This document shows positions 1-5,165 of a stretch of 5,165 bases of DNA, in pieces; within the stretch, counting starts at the first letter, position 1; every line of letters begins with the position of its first letter. Position numbers and translations under genes: made by a program. A model generated the notes under the pieces. It was not told where the DNA came from. It ran no database searches and saw only the letters and a program-made list of their open reading frames with translations. This DNA comes from Deltaproteobacteria bacterium RIFCSPLOWO2_12_FULL_60_16 (GTDB lineage: Bacteria; Desulfobacterota; Binatia; UBA9968): NCBI GenBank assembly GCA_001798565.1, contig MGSR01000129.1, forward strand, positions 1 through 5,165, given 5' to 3'.

Positions 1-27
1 CCGTTTTCTACTTGACGGATCACTCCC

Positions 28-810
28 ATGAAGATCACCGGCAAGTTCGCCAATGCTGAGGCCTATGACCGCAACACCGGCCGCTTCAGCCGGATGCTGG
101 CGCGACCCTTTATTGAATTTGCCGGCGTCGAGGACGGCGAACGGCTGCTCGATGTCGGCTGCGGCACCGGGGCGGTGGCGTTCACCGCCGCGGCTTTAAC
201 ACGTCGAGGCGAAATCGTCGGGATCGACCCGTCGGCGGCCTTTATCGAGCACGCCCGCTCCCGGACGAGCGACCCGCGCATAAGCTTTGATGTCGGCAAC
301 GCTCTAACTCTCCCCTATCCCGACGGCTCCTTCAGCAAATGCCTGTCTCTGCTCGTGATCCAGTTCATTCCGGATGTCCGGAGAGCGATCAGCGAAATGC
401 GCAGAGTGACGCGCACAGGCGGAACCGTAGCGGCTTGCGTCTGGAGCCGCGACGACGACCCATTGCATACTATTTTCTGGGACAGTGCGGCGGAACTCGA
501 TCCGGCGGCTAAGGGGGCGCGGGATATCCGGGCTTACGCCCAGGGACAGCTCTCGGCTCTTTGGGTCGAAAGCGGCTTTAGCAGCATGGAGGAAACTGTG
601 CTGGTTATTGCGCCCGAGTTTGAATCTTTCGACGGCTACTGGAAGCCGCTTGTCCGAGGTCAAGGCCCCTCTTCTTCTTACCTTGAGGGTCTTGCTCCTG
701 ATAAGCAGGAGGCTTTGCGCTTGCGGGTGCGTGAAAGAGTGCTCGGCAAAGGGCCCGACCGGCCGTTTACGCTCGGAGCCAAGGCCTGGTCCGTGCGCGG
801 CCTGCGCTAG
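28..810 (+). CDS. class I SAM-dependent methyltransferase (Methyltransf_11-like)
   Basis: A 260-residue soluble protein with a Rossmann-type methyltransferase fold. Motif I is LDVGCGTG at residues 41-48, which binds S-adenosylmethionine. The acidic residue ending strand beta-2 is D67 in VGIDPS, and a motif II/III region runs from about D88 to F102 (GNALTLPYPDGSF). A post-core region (about 122-140) reads EMRRVTRTGG. The C-terminal part has FDGYWKPLVRGQGP (201-214) and ends AKAWSVRGLR; I recall this pattern from uncharacterised methyltransferases of about 260-275 residues, so the protein looks full length. No signal peptide or membrane segment is seen. The ATG at 28 has only a weak GGA at 17-19, 8 bases upstream. 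The stop lies 8 bases before the amidohydrolase start, so the two are probably co-transcribed. The methyl acceptor cannot be read from sequence; O-methylation of a phenolic compound would fit the context but is a guess. Confidence 0.9.
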   Translation: MKITGKFANAEAYDRNTGRFSRMLARPFIEFAGVEDGERLLDVGCGTGAVAFTAAALTRRGEIVGIDPSAAFIEHARSRTSDPRISFDVGNALTLPYPDGSFSKCLSLLVIQFIPDVRRAISEMRRVTRTGGTVAACVWSRDDDPLHTIFWDSAAELDPAAKGARDIRAYAQGQLSALWVESGFSSMEETVLVIAPEFESFDGYWKPLVRGQGPSSSYLEGLAPDKQEALRLRVRERVLGKGPDRPFTLGAKAWSVRGLR

Positions 811-818
811 GGAAACCC

Positions 819-1712
819 ATGCGCACCTGCATGCCGCCGGATCCCAATCCGCGCAAGCCCGGCTTCACGCCGCCGCCCCATTCCTGCGATACTCACTTTC
901 ACATCTTCGGGCCGCCGGACAATTTCCCTTTCGCCTCGACGCGCCAGTACACGCCGCCGGCGGCGGCGCTCGAGCACTTTCTCAACATGTCCGCGGTCAT
1001 CGGCATCGAGCGCGGCGTAGTCGTCCAGCCGAGCGTTCATGGTCTCGACAATTCCGTCACCCTGGACGCCATAGAGAGGAGCGGCGGCCGCTTTCGCGGC
1101 GTCGGGCGCGCCGATGACAAGGCGAGCCGGAGCGACCTTAAGAAGCTCCACGAAGGCGGCATCCGCGGAGTGCGCTTCAATCTGCTCGACAGGCCCAGGG
1201 GAAATATCGCCATCGATGTCTTCGACAGGGTCGTGGAAGGAATCGCCGATTTCGCCTGGTCCGTGGATCTCCATATCGATCCCAAGAACCTGCTCGAACA
1301 CGAGAAGCGCCTCCGCGCCCTTAAGCTGCCCGTGGTCTTCGACCACATAGCCCGCATCGATCCGGCTGCAGGCTTGAACCAGCCGGCCTTCCAACTGCTC
1401 CTGGACCTTTTAAAAGGGGATCGATTCTGGGTGAAGGTCAGCGGCGCCGACAAGATCTGCAACGCAAGAGTCGATTCTTACCCCGGGCTTCCCTACATTG
1501 AGGTAATACCCTTCGCGCGCGCCGTGATCGAGGCCGCTCCGGACCGCGTCATCTGGGGGACGGATTGGCCCCATTCTAATATCTTTGTCCCGGGCCAGAC
1601 CGCCAACGACGGCGATCTCATCGACCTGCTCTGCGAATTTGCCCCGGAGGAAAAAGTCAGGAAGAAAATTCTCGTCGACAACCCCGCCGTCCTGTACGGT
1701 TTCGACGAATGA
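819..1712 (+). CDS. amidohydrolase-2 family protein, LigI-like (2-pyrone-4,6-dicarboxylate hydrolase-like)
   Basis: A 297-residue TIM-barrel hydrolase of the amidohydrolase superfamily (COG3618-type), about the length of LigI. Visible landmarks are H26-x-H28 after strand 1 (CDTHFHIFGP), the PSVHGLDN loop (71-78), GIRGVRFN (115-121), H176 in FDHIARI, and the catalytic aspartate D249 in WGTDWPH. LigI opens the lactone of PDC to oxalomesaconate in protocatechuate 4,5-cleavage without needing a metal. Against LigI as I remember it, the substrate arginines R124 and R130 match R119 and R125 here, but R217 and Y156 align with K212 and H152, so a related, non-identical lactone or ester is possible. 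The ATG at 819 follows AGGG (809-812), which overlaps the methyltransferase stop; a second in-frame ATG at 831 is possible but less well placed. The enzyme is predicted to be cytosolic. The fold is very likely right; the substrate is uncertain. Confidence 0.9.
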   Translation: MRTCMPPDPNPRKPGFTPPPHSCDTHFHIFGPPDNFPFASTRQYTPPAAALEHFLNMSAVIGIERGVVVQPSVHGLDNSVTLDAIERSGGRFRGVGRADDKASRSDLKKLHEGGIRGVRFNLLDRPRGNIAIDVFDRVVEGIADFAWSVDLHIDPKNLLEHEKRLRALKLPVVFDHIARIDPAAGLNQPAFQLLLDLLKGDRFWVKVSGADKICNARVDSYPGLPYIEVIPFARAVIEAAPDRVIWGTDWPHSNIFVPGQTANDGDLIDLLCEFAPEEKVRKKILVDNPAVLYGFDE

Positions 1713-1747
1713 CGCGGACTAATACAAACCCGTTTAATTTTGCGACA

Positions 1748-1831
1748 ATTGAGCATTAGAACATTGGACCGCAATGGAGCACTTTGATTCCCGATTCATC
1801 GCTCTACTGTTCCACTGCTCCATTGCTCCAA
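1748..1831. repeat. two facing arrays of a degenerate octamer, forming an inverted repeat
   Basis: The left array (1748-1781, plus strand) has four successive units close to NTGGAGCA: ATTGAGCA (1748), TTAGAACA (1756), TTGGAGCA with CC inserted (1764-1773), and ATGGAGCA (1774). The right array (1800-1831) has four units in the opposite direction. Read on the minus strand from 1831 they are TTGGAGCA, ATGGAGCA, GTGGAACA and GTAGAGCG. An 18-base spacer (1782-1799) separates the arrays. The best pairing is 1771-1781 with 1816-1826, 11 perfect bases, continued by 1764-1768 with 1827-1831 around the CC bulge; it leaves a 34-base loop. Other registers can also pair. It lies wholly in the convergent gap. 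It could be a transcription-blocking structure, a protein-binding site or an intergenic repeat family; I do not recognise a named family. Confidence 0.7.
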
Positions 1832-1857
1832 AGCAAACGCACTAATTGCGCTTGCTT
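1831..1857. terminator. possible bidirectional terminator hairpin between convergent genes
   Basis: AAGCAAACGC (1831-1840) and GCGCTTGCTT (1848-1857) form a 10-base stem with one A-C mismatch around a 7-base loop, ACTAATT. The hairpin shares its first base with the end of the octamer array and its last base with the stop codon of the minus-strand hydrolase (TAA, 1859-1857). Its position between converging genes suits termination in both directions. Neither side has a proper U-run, so intrinsic termination would be weak unless the larger octamer structure helps. Confidence 0.4.
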
Positions 1858-2966
1858 TACAGCCGCTCCTCCAGCCAATCCAGCATAAACGGCACGTTGT
1901 GCGCCCAGTAGTCGTGGCTGCAGTGGACGGTCCCGCCGGCTTCGGGATCCTCGTAGATCTTGAGCGTCTTGTCCGCGCTCCCGATCGCCTGGAAGAGACG
2001 CTTCGCGCCCTCGACGCTCATGAGCCGGTCGGCGGCGCCGTGGGTGATCAGCGTCGGGCAGGTGATCCGCCCGGCCACCCCCTCGAGCGTGAACGCCCTG
2101 AGCCTCTCGCGCGCCTCCGCGTCGCTCACCCCTCCAAGCAGCCGCCTAAGCGTCGGCTGCAGGTGCTCGCAGAACAGGTACAGGTCGTCGAGCACGCTGT
2201 AGCAGCCGCTCCAGCAAACGAGCGCCTTGACGCGCCGGTCGAAGGCGGCGGCCCGAGGCGCGTAGTATCCCGCCATGCTGATGCCGATCAGCGCGATCCG
2301 CCCCGCATCCACCTCCGGCCGCGCGGCGAGATAGTCGACACAGGCCTGCACCGGCGCCTCGTAATCGTGGCGCGTGGGAATCCCCTTGACGTAGAGCGAC
2401 GAGCCCCGTCCCGGGGTATCGACCAGCAGCAGCGCCCAGCCGCGCTCGAGAACCTGCCTGCCGCTGAAAAAGATCTCCTCGGCGAACGCGTCCGCCCCGC
2501 CGACGAGAAAAACCGCCGGCCACCCTCCGGGAGCGGGATTGGCCGGATGGCAGAAATAACCGTCGTACTGCTCGCCGCCGCAGCGCACGGTGATCGTCTC
2601 GATCGGCGGCAGGTGCAGCCCCGCCCCGGCGCGAAAGTTCTCCTGGCATTTGAGGAAGCGAGCTTTTTTCGTCGCCAGGTCGTCCGCGGTGAGAAAGACA
2701 TCCGACATCCGGTAGTACTGGTTGGCGTGGAAAAAGCTCTGCATGGCGGTCCGCCTGTGGCCCAGCTCGAGCTCCCGCCCGGCCTTGGCCTCCATGGCCC
2801 CGGCAAGCCCGAGCCAGGCGCGCTCCCATCCTTCCTTGTCGCCCGGCTCGAGAGTGCGGCACAGACGGGCGATGTCGAAGACGTCGCCGCCTCCCTGCTG
2901 CGCCTCGGCGACGAGCCTGAGCGTCTGGGATTCAAACGGACCTGTGGGCGAAAAAAAATCGATCAT
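1857..2966 (-). CDS. alpha/beta hydrolase with helical N-terminal region (2,6-dihydroxypseudooxynicotine hydrolase-like)
   Basis: A 369-residue serine hydrolase when started at the ATG at 2966 (MIDFFSPTG). Residues 1 to about 120 are helical, with GWERAWLGLA (46-55) and FFHANQYYRMSDVF (78-91), as in the N-terminal region of 2,6-dihydroxypseudooxynicotine hydrolase and FrsA/DUF1100-type hydrolases. The alpha/beta core follows: an oxyanion-side loop VGGADAF (155-161), DTPGRG (183-188), the nucleophile elbow GISMAG with S230, an acid in THGAADR with D313, and a likely catalytic histidine H348 in VHCSHDY. The usual second glycine of G-x-S-x-G is alanine, a common variant. In nicotine breakdown the relative cleaves a C-C bond; here the substrate may be a ring-cleavage product or an ester. 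A TTG at 3017 extends the frame to 386 residues, but the ATG matches the expected N-terminus. It is the last gene of the three-gene minus-strand group. No signal peptide is seen. Confidence 0.88.
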   Translation of the reverse strand: MIDFFSPTGPFESQTLRLVAEAQQGGGDVFDIARLCRTLEPGDKEGWERAWLGLAGAMEAKAGRELELGHRRTAMQSFFHANQYYRMSDVFLTADDLATKKARFLKCQENFRAGAGLHLPPIETITVRCGGEQYDGYFCHPANPAPGGWPAVFLVGGADAFAEEIFFSGRQVLERGWALLLVDTPGRGSSLYVKGIPTRHDYEAPVQACVDYLAARPEVDAGRIALIGISMAGYYAPRAAAFDRRVKALVCWSGCYSVLDDLYLFCEHLQPTLRRLLGGVSDAEARERLRAFTLEGVAGRITCPTLITHGAADRLMSVEGAKRLFQAIGSADKTLKIYEDPEAGGTVHCSHDYWAHNVPFMLDWLEERL

Positions 2967-3025
2967 CCGCCGGTAGCCGCCTGATGACTCTCGCGAAGGA
3001 AATGAGCCCTGGAGCAAGTCGCCAT
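2963..3025 (-). CDS. possible 20-codon leader ORF coupled to the alpha/beta hydrolase
   Basis: The upstream decarboxylase-family gene ends in TGA (3036-3034), which runs straight into GGAG to give TGAGGAG, the best ribosome binding sequence in this junction. It lies 4 bases ahead of an ATG at 3025. That ATG opens 20 codons (MATCSRAHFLRES..., no known motif) ending in a TGA at 2965-2963. The TGA overlaps the hydrolase ATG (2966-2964) as ATGA, the classic layout for translational coupling. The hydrolase ATG itself has only a poor site (AGG 13 bases away). The ORF may therefore be a translated leader that reloads ribosomes onto the hydrolase. Alternatives are that the hydrolase starts at TTG 3017 using the same site 12 bases away, or that an indel split a longer N-terminus. 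Coding status is unproven. Confidence 0.3.
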   Translation of the reverse strand: MATCSRAHFLRESHQAATGG

Positions 3026-3033
3026 CGCGCTCC

Positions 3034-4047
3034 TCACAGGTCGAGCGTGCTCTCCGCGAACAGCTCTTCGACCTTCATCTTTGCGGGCGTCAGTCCCTGC
3101 TCGTGCGAGTAGGCGATCAAGGTCTCGAGCATGGAGCGGTTGGCCTTGACGCCGTAAGGAAAGGGGTCTTCGCCGAAGATCTCCCTGGTCGTGGCGAGAT
3201 ACTCCCGGCCGAAAAAGAGCGCCGACGGGATGCGCTCGACGAGCTTCTCCTGGGCCAGCGCCTTGGCCTTGAGAAAAGCGGCGTACAGGTTGAAGGCGAC
3301 CCAGGGATATTTCCGATGAATGTCGCCGCGAATGATGTAGGCATGGTTTACCGGGATGAAGCCGTACTTCTTAAAGAAGCGGCGCCCCTCGGCCATGCGG
3401 TCCGGAAACAACGGTTTTACCTTGCCCCAATCCCCGCCGCTGCCGGGAATGCGGCTGGAGCGATCGATGACGCTCGGCGCTCTCGTCCACGGCCCGATCA
3501 GCGACGCCGCATCCAGCTCGTGACTCACCAGCATCGAGGCCAGACTCTTCTCGGGCGGGATGCGCTGGAAGGAGATGCCGGCAGGCGGCGTAAATCCGGT
3601 CGCCCCGCCGTGGCTCAGCTCCTCGCTCCTCTCCATATACCAGTGCACCTTGAATTGGGAGACGCCGAAGTCATGCTCGAGGATTCCCCGCTGCCAGAGC
3701 GCCGCGGTCTGCTGGTACTCGCCCACCCCGAAACGCTTGCCGGCGAGATCGCCCGGCTCCCGCACGCCGGCATCGGCGTGAATCGCGACCTCGGTGTGAA
3801 ACAGCCGCCGGCTGGGAAAGACCGGCAGGGCGATCATCTCGATGCCGCGCGAGCGGGCTATCAGGTAGGACGACATCGACATCTCCCCGGCCTCGAATTC
3901 CTGAAACTTGAGCTGCCGCCAGAAGGTCTCCGACGGGGGCGAATAGGTGGGGATAAGCTCCAGCCCCTCCGGCTGGACCGTGCCGTCCATCAAGGGCTCA
4001 ACGCGCTCGTTGAAAGCGGAAATAAAACTCAAAGTCAGCTTCGCCAT
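3034..4047 (-). CDS. 4,5-dihydroxyphthalate decarboxylase (Pht5) family protein, periplasmic-binding-protein-like fold
   Basis: A 337-residue protein resembling 4,5-dihydroxyphthalate decarboxylase, which turns 4,5-dihydroxyphthalate into protocatechuate. Family landmarks are the N-terminus MAKLTLSF, DGTVQPEGLEL (21-31), EFEAGEMSMSSYL (50-62), the ALPVFPSR block (73-80), KRFGVGEYQQTAALWQRGIL (104-122) and the NHAYIIR...PWVAFNLY region (234-255). The fold is shared with NMT1/THI5-like ABC substrate-binding proteins, and automatic annotation often says so. The protein starts directly on a beta strand, without a signal peptide or lipobox, and no permease or ATPase gene is nearby, which favours a cytosolic enzyme. 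The start is placed at ATG 4047 because GAGG (4057-4054) is 6 bases away; the ATG at 4053 would touch that site. It lies 52 bases after the class II aldolase gene and 8 bases before a possible leader ORF. The actual substrate is unknown. Confidence 0.85.
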   Translation of the reverse strand: MAKLTLSFISAFNERVEPLMDGTVQPEGLELIPTYSPPSETFWRQLKFQEFEAGEMSMSSYLIARSRGIEMIALPVFPSRRLFHTEVAIHADAGVREPGDLAGKRFGVGEYQQTAALWQRGILEHDFGVSQFKVHWYMERSEELSHGGATGFTPPAGISFQRIPPEKSLASMLVSHELDAASLIGPWTRAPSVIDRSSRIPGSGGDWGKVKPLFPDRMAEGRRFFKKYGFIPVNHAYIIRGDIHRKYPWVAFNLYAAFLKAKALAQEKLVERIPSALFFGREYLATTREIFGEDPFPYGVKANRSMLETLIAYSHEQGLTPAKMKVEELFAESTLDL

Positions 4048-4099
4048 ATCCATCCTCGGGGTCGTGGAGCAGAGCCTTCAGTCTTCGATCGTCCGGACG

Positions 4100-4819
4100 C
4101 TAACGCCGGCCCCCCAGCCGGCTGACAAAGTACTCCCAGCCGCGCATCGGGAATCGTTGATCGGCATTGTAGACTTCAAGCTCCCCGGCGGTTAAGTATT
4201 TCGGCTCGCCATGGAGCAGCGCCAAATGATTCCACTCGCCGAGCATGGCGAGTCGCGTCGTACGCTCGATCACCTGCTCGACGCTTTCGCCGACCACGGC
4301 GTCGCCGTGGGCGCGCATCAGGACCGCAGGCCCGTTTCCCAGCACAGCCGCCAATTCATTGCCGCGCTCCACCGTTCGCACCAGGCCAACACCTTCATAC
4401 ACAGGCGGGCCGTCGGCGGAAAGAAACTTGCCGTAGTGGTGTATGGGCTTGAGCTTGATCGGGAGCACGCTGAAAATCGTGCTCCACTTCGAGTGCGTAT
4501 GCGCCACGCTCATGATCTCCGGGCGGGCTTTTAGTATGCATGCGTGAATCGGCCACTCATTCGGCGGGCTCTCCGCCCCGCCCAGATATCGCCCTTCCAA
4601 ATCGAGCATGATCAGACGCTCCACCGTGGCGCAACCCGGGCTCACGTTGGCGAGGGTCAGGAACGCCGCCGCGCCCGGCACGCGGGCGCTCACGTGCCCG
4701 TAGCCGTCCGCGATGCCCTCCCGATCGAGGATGTGGCAGGCAGTGACCAGCGTGCGCTTCAGCGCGTCGAGCTTGGGGTCGTCAAAGGCAGGCATGCCGG
4801 CTCGGCTTGATGACGCCAT
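4100..4819 (-). CDS. class II aldolase/adducin family protein, possible decarboxylase
   Basis: A 239-residue zinc-dependent lyase fold and the first gene of the minus-strand group. The metal and catalytic residues match L-fuculose-phosphate aldolase (FucA; E73, H92, H94, H155): E88 in NEWPIH, H107 and H109 in AHTHS, and H171 in MRAHGD, with nearly identical spacing. The FucA phosphate-site residues differ: GNVS becomes GHVS (41-44), and SSEW becomes PNEW (86-89). This argues for a substrate without phosphate. The family includes PhtC-type 3,4-dihydroxyphthalate 2-decarboxylases, which fits the Pht5-like neighbour, but an aldolase acting on a pathway end product is also possible. The start is ATG 4819 because a strong GGGAGGAG (4829-4822) precedes it; the longer TTG start at 4837 would lie upstream of that site. 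No signal peptide is seen. Family assignment is firm, reaction is not. Confidence 0.9.
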   Translation of the reverse strand: MASSSRAGMPAFDDPKLDALKRTLVTACHILDREGIADGYGHVSARVPGAAAFLTLANVSPGCATVERLIMLDLEGRYLGGAESPPNEWPIHACILKARPEIMSVAHTHSKWSTIFSVLPIKLKPIHHYGKFLSADGPPVYEGVGLVRTVERGNELAAVLGNGPAVLMRAHGDAVVGESVEQVIERTTRLAMLGEWNHLALLHGEPKYLTAGELEVYNADQRFPMRGWEYFVSRLGGRR

Positions 4820-4821
4820 AT

Positions 4822-4829
4822 CTCCTCCC
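4822..4829 (-). promoter_or_regulatory. strong ribosome binding site of the class II aldolase gene
   Basis: Read on the minus strand this is GGGAGGAG. Its GGAGG core (4828-4824) sits 4 bases before the ATG at 4819. It decides the start of the gene, since the in-frame TTG at 4837 lies on the wrong side of it. Confidence 0.75.
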
Positions 4830-4868
4830 GGTTTCAATGATCTCTAAGCTCGCCATGATCGTCTGGGA

Positions 4869-4897
4869 AATCTAGTAGGCCGCCCGTTCCCTGTCAA
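4869..4897 (-). promoter_or_regulatory. sigma-70-type promoter of the three-gene minus-strand operon
   Basis: On the minus strand a perfect -35 box TTGACA (4897-4892) is followed by 17 bases and then TAGATT (4874-4869), a 4-of-6 match to TATAAT. Transcription should begin near 4862, giving a leader of about 40 bases before the ATG at 4819. The box order, ideal spacing and distance from the gene all agree. Just upstream of the -35 box CCAAGGG occurs twice on the minus strand (4916-4910 and 4908-4902), 8 bases apart; this might be an activator site or chance. Confidence 0.7.
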
Positions 4898-5165
4898 GAC
4901 TCCCTTGGCCCCTTGGTGAACGCGCCTTCGGCCGCGGCGCAAGTGCGTCTCAGGGAAGAGAGCCTTCCGGCCGCGCACTGACATTCAGATCGGAACCGCC
5001 TTTCGGGCGCGATGCAATAGAGATGCTTGCGACCTCCCTATCCTCTTGGCTCACCGTCTCGTCGGCTGGAACTCTAACTGCTTGCCTCGGGCAGCATCGA
5101 AACTCGCCAATAAGACAAATACGGGCTCAAACAGTCGATGCTGCTATCCTCGGCTCGCAGAGAGT
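4898..5165. other. noncoding region upstream of the operon, no gene recognised
   Basis: About 270 bases to the window edge without a convincing gene on either strand. It contains a nested hairpin: AGTGCG (4942-4947) pairs with CGCACT (4974-4979) around an inner stem GGAAG/CTTCC (4954-4958 and 4964-4968). It also has two near copies of CCTTCGGCCGCG (4925-4936 and 4964-4975, the second with one extra base), and the perfect inverted repeat listed separately. Base composition is less GC-rich towards the right edge. The region may hold control sites for this operon or for a gene beyond the edge. Confidence 0.5.
5091..5144. repeat. perfect 10-base inverted repeat with 34-base loop
   Basis: GCAGCATCGA (5091-5100) and its exact reverse complement TCGATGCTGC (5135-5144) flank a more AT-rich 34-base loop. 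The arms do not extend further on either side. It could be an operator for a dimeric regulator, the stem of an untranslated leader from a gene beyond the right edge, or a chance repeat. No U-run follows on the plus strand, so a terminator is unlikely in that direction. Confidence 0.45.

Noticed and set aside
1..15. Possible tail of an upstream gene ending in TGA at 13-15
   Set aside because: Only four codons are visible, so neither the frame nor a product can be supported.
12..17. TTGACG resembling a -35 box before the methyltransferase
   Set aside because: It is only 10 bases from the ATG, with no room for a -10 box; the true promoter of this gene must lie left of the window or in an upstream gene.
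485..1117. Plus-strand open frame bridging the methyltransferase and amidohydrolase genes
   Set aside because: It overlaps two well-supported genes in another frame, and its translation is Arg/Ala-rich with no motif.
1713..1856. Octamer arrays considered as a CRISPR array or attachment site
   Set aside because: The units are 8 bases long, adjoin without spacers and face opposite ways; no cas or integrase gene is present.
1899..2984. Long open frame on the plus strand, antisense to the alpha/beta hydrolase
   Set aside because: Its translation is rich in Arg, Pro and Gly with no known motif, as expected from the reverse frame of a GC-rich gene. The minus-strand frame has a full catalytic triad.
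3103..4125. Long open frame on the plus strand, antisense to the Pht5-family gene
   Set aside because: Low-complexity Arg/Gly/Leu-rich translation without a recognisable domain, running past the gene on the opposite strand; a GC-driven shadow.
4844..4984. 46-codon minus-strand ORF upstream of the class II aldolase
   Set aside because: It has no ribosome binding site, an Arg-rich translation, and spans the -35 and -10 boxes.
4879..5165. Plus-strand frame with no stop codon up to the right edge, with an ATG at 5023
   Set aside because: About 95 codons stay open, but there is no good start before 5023, the left part overlaps the operon promoter, the codons past 5023 include rare ones such as CTA, ATA and AGA, and the translation matches nothing I recognise. 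More sequence on the right would settle it.

Overview
The window is GC-rich, tightly packed bacterial chromosome with five complete genes in two convergent groups. It contains no rRNA, tRNA, CRISPR array, transposase or integrase that I can see. High third-position G+C, Shine-Dalgarno starts and one near-consensus sigma-70 promoter suggest a GC-rich proteobacterium-like soil or environmental bacterium; the species cannot be told from this sequence.

Left, plus strand (28-1712): a class I SAM-dependent methyltransferase is followed 8 bases later by an amidohydrolase-2 protein resembling 2-pyrone-4,6-dicarboxylate (PDC) hydrolase, LigI. A 144-base convergent gap (1713-1856) follows. It holds two facing arrays of a degenerate octamer, consensus about NTGGAGCA, and a terminator-like hairpin touching the stop codon of the gene on the other strand.

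Right, minus strand (4819 down to 1857): three genes follow one sigma-70 promoter (4869-4897). They encode a class II aldolase/adducin-family protein, a protein of the 4,5-dihydroxyphthalate decarboxylase (Pht5) family, and an alpha/beta hydrolase with a helical N-terminal region like 2,6-dihydroxypseudooxynicotine hydrolase. A 20-codon ORF with a good ribosome binding site lies between the last two genes and overlaps the hydrolase ATG as ATGA. The right edge (4898-5165) has no convincing gene but carries a perfect 10-base inverted repeat.

Taken together, these families point to catabolism of an aromatic or heteroaromatic carboxylic acid. 4,5-dihydroxyphthalate decarboxylase makes protocatechuate, and LigI hydrolyses PDC, an intermediate of protocatechuate 4,5-cleavage. 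The class II aldolase family also includes 3,4-dihydroxyphthalate decarboxylases, and the hydrolase family includes a C-C bond hydrolase of nicotine breakdown. No ring-cleaving dioxygenase, ring-hydroxylating oxygenase or transporter gene is present, so the pathway is an inference and the true substrate is unknown. No defence system or other plainly new system is visible. The items most worth a second look are the octamer arrays, the coupled small ORF, and the enzyme set with its altered active-site residues.
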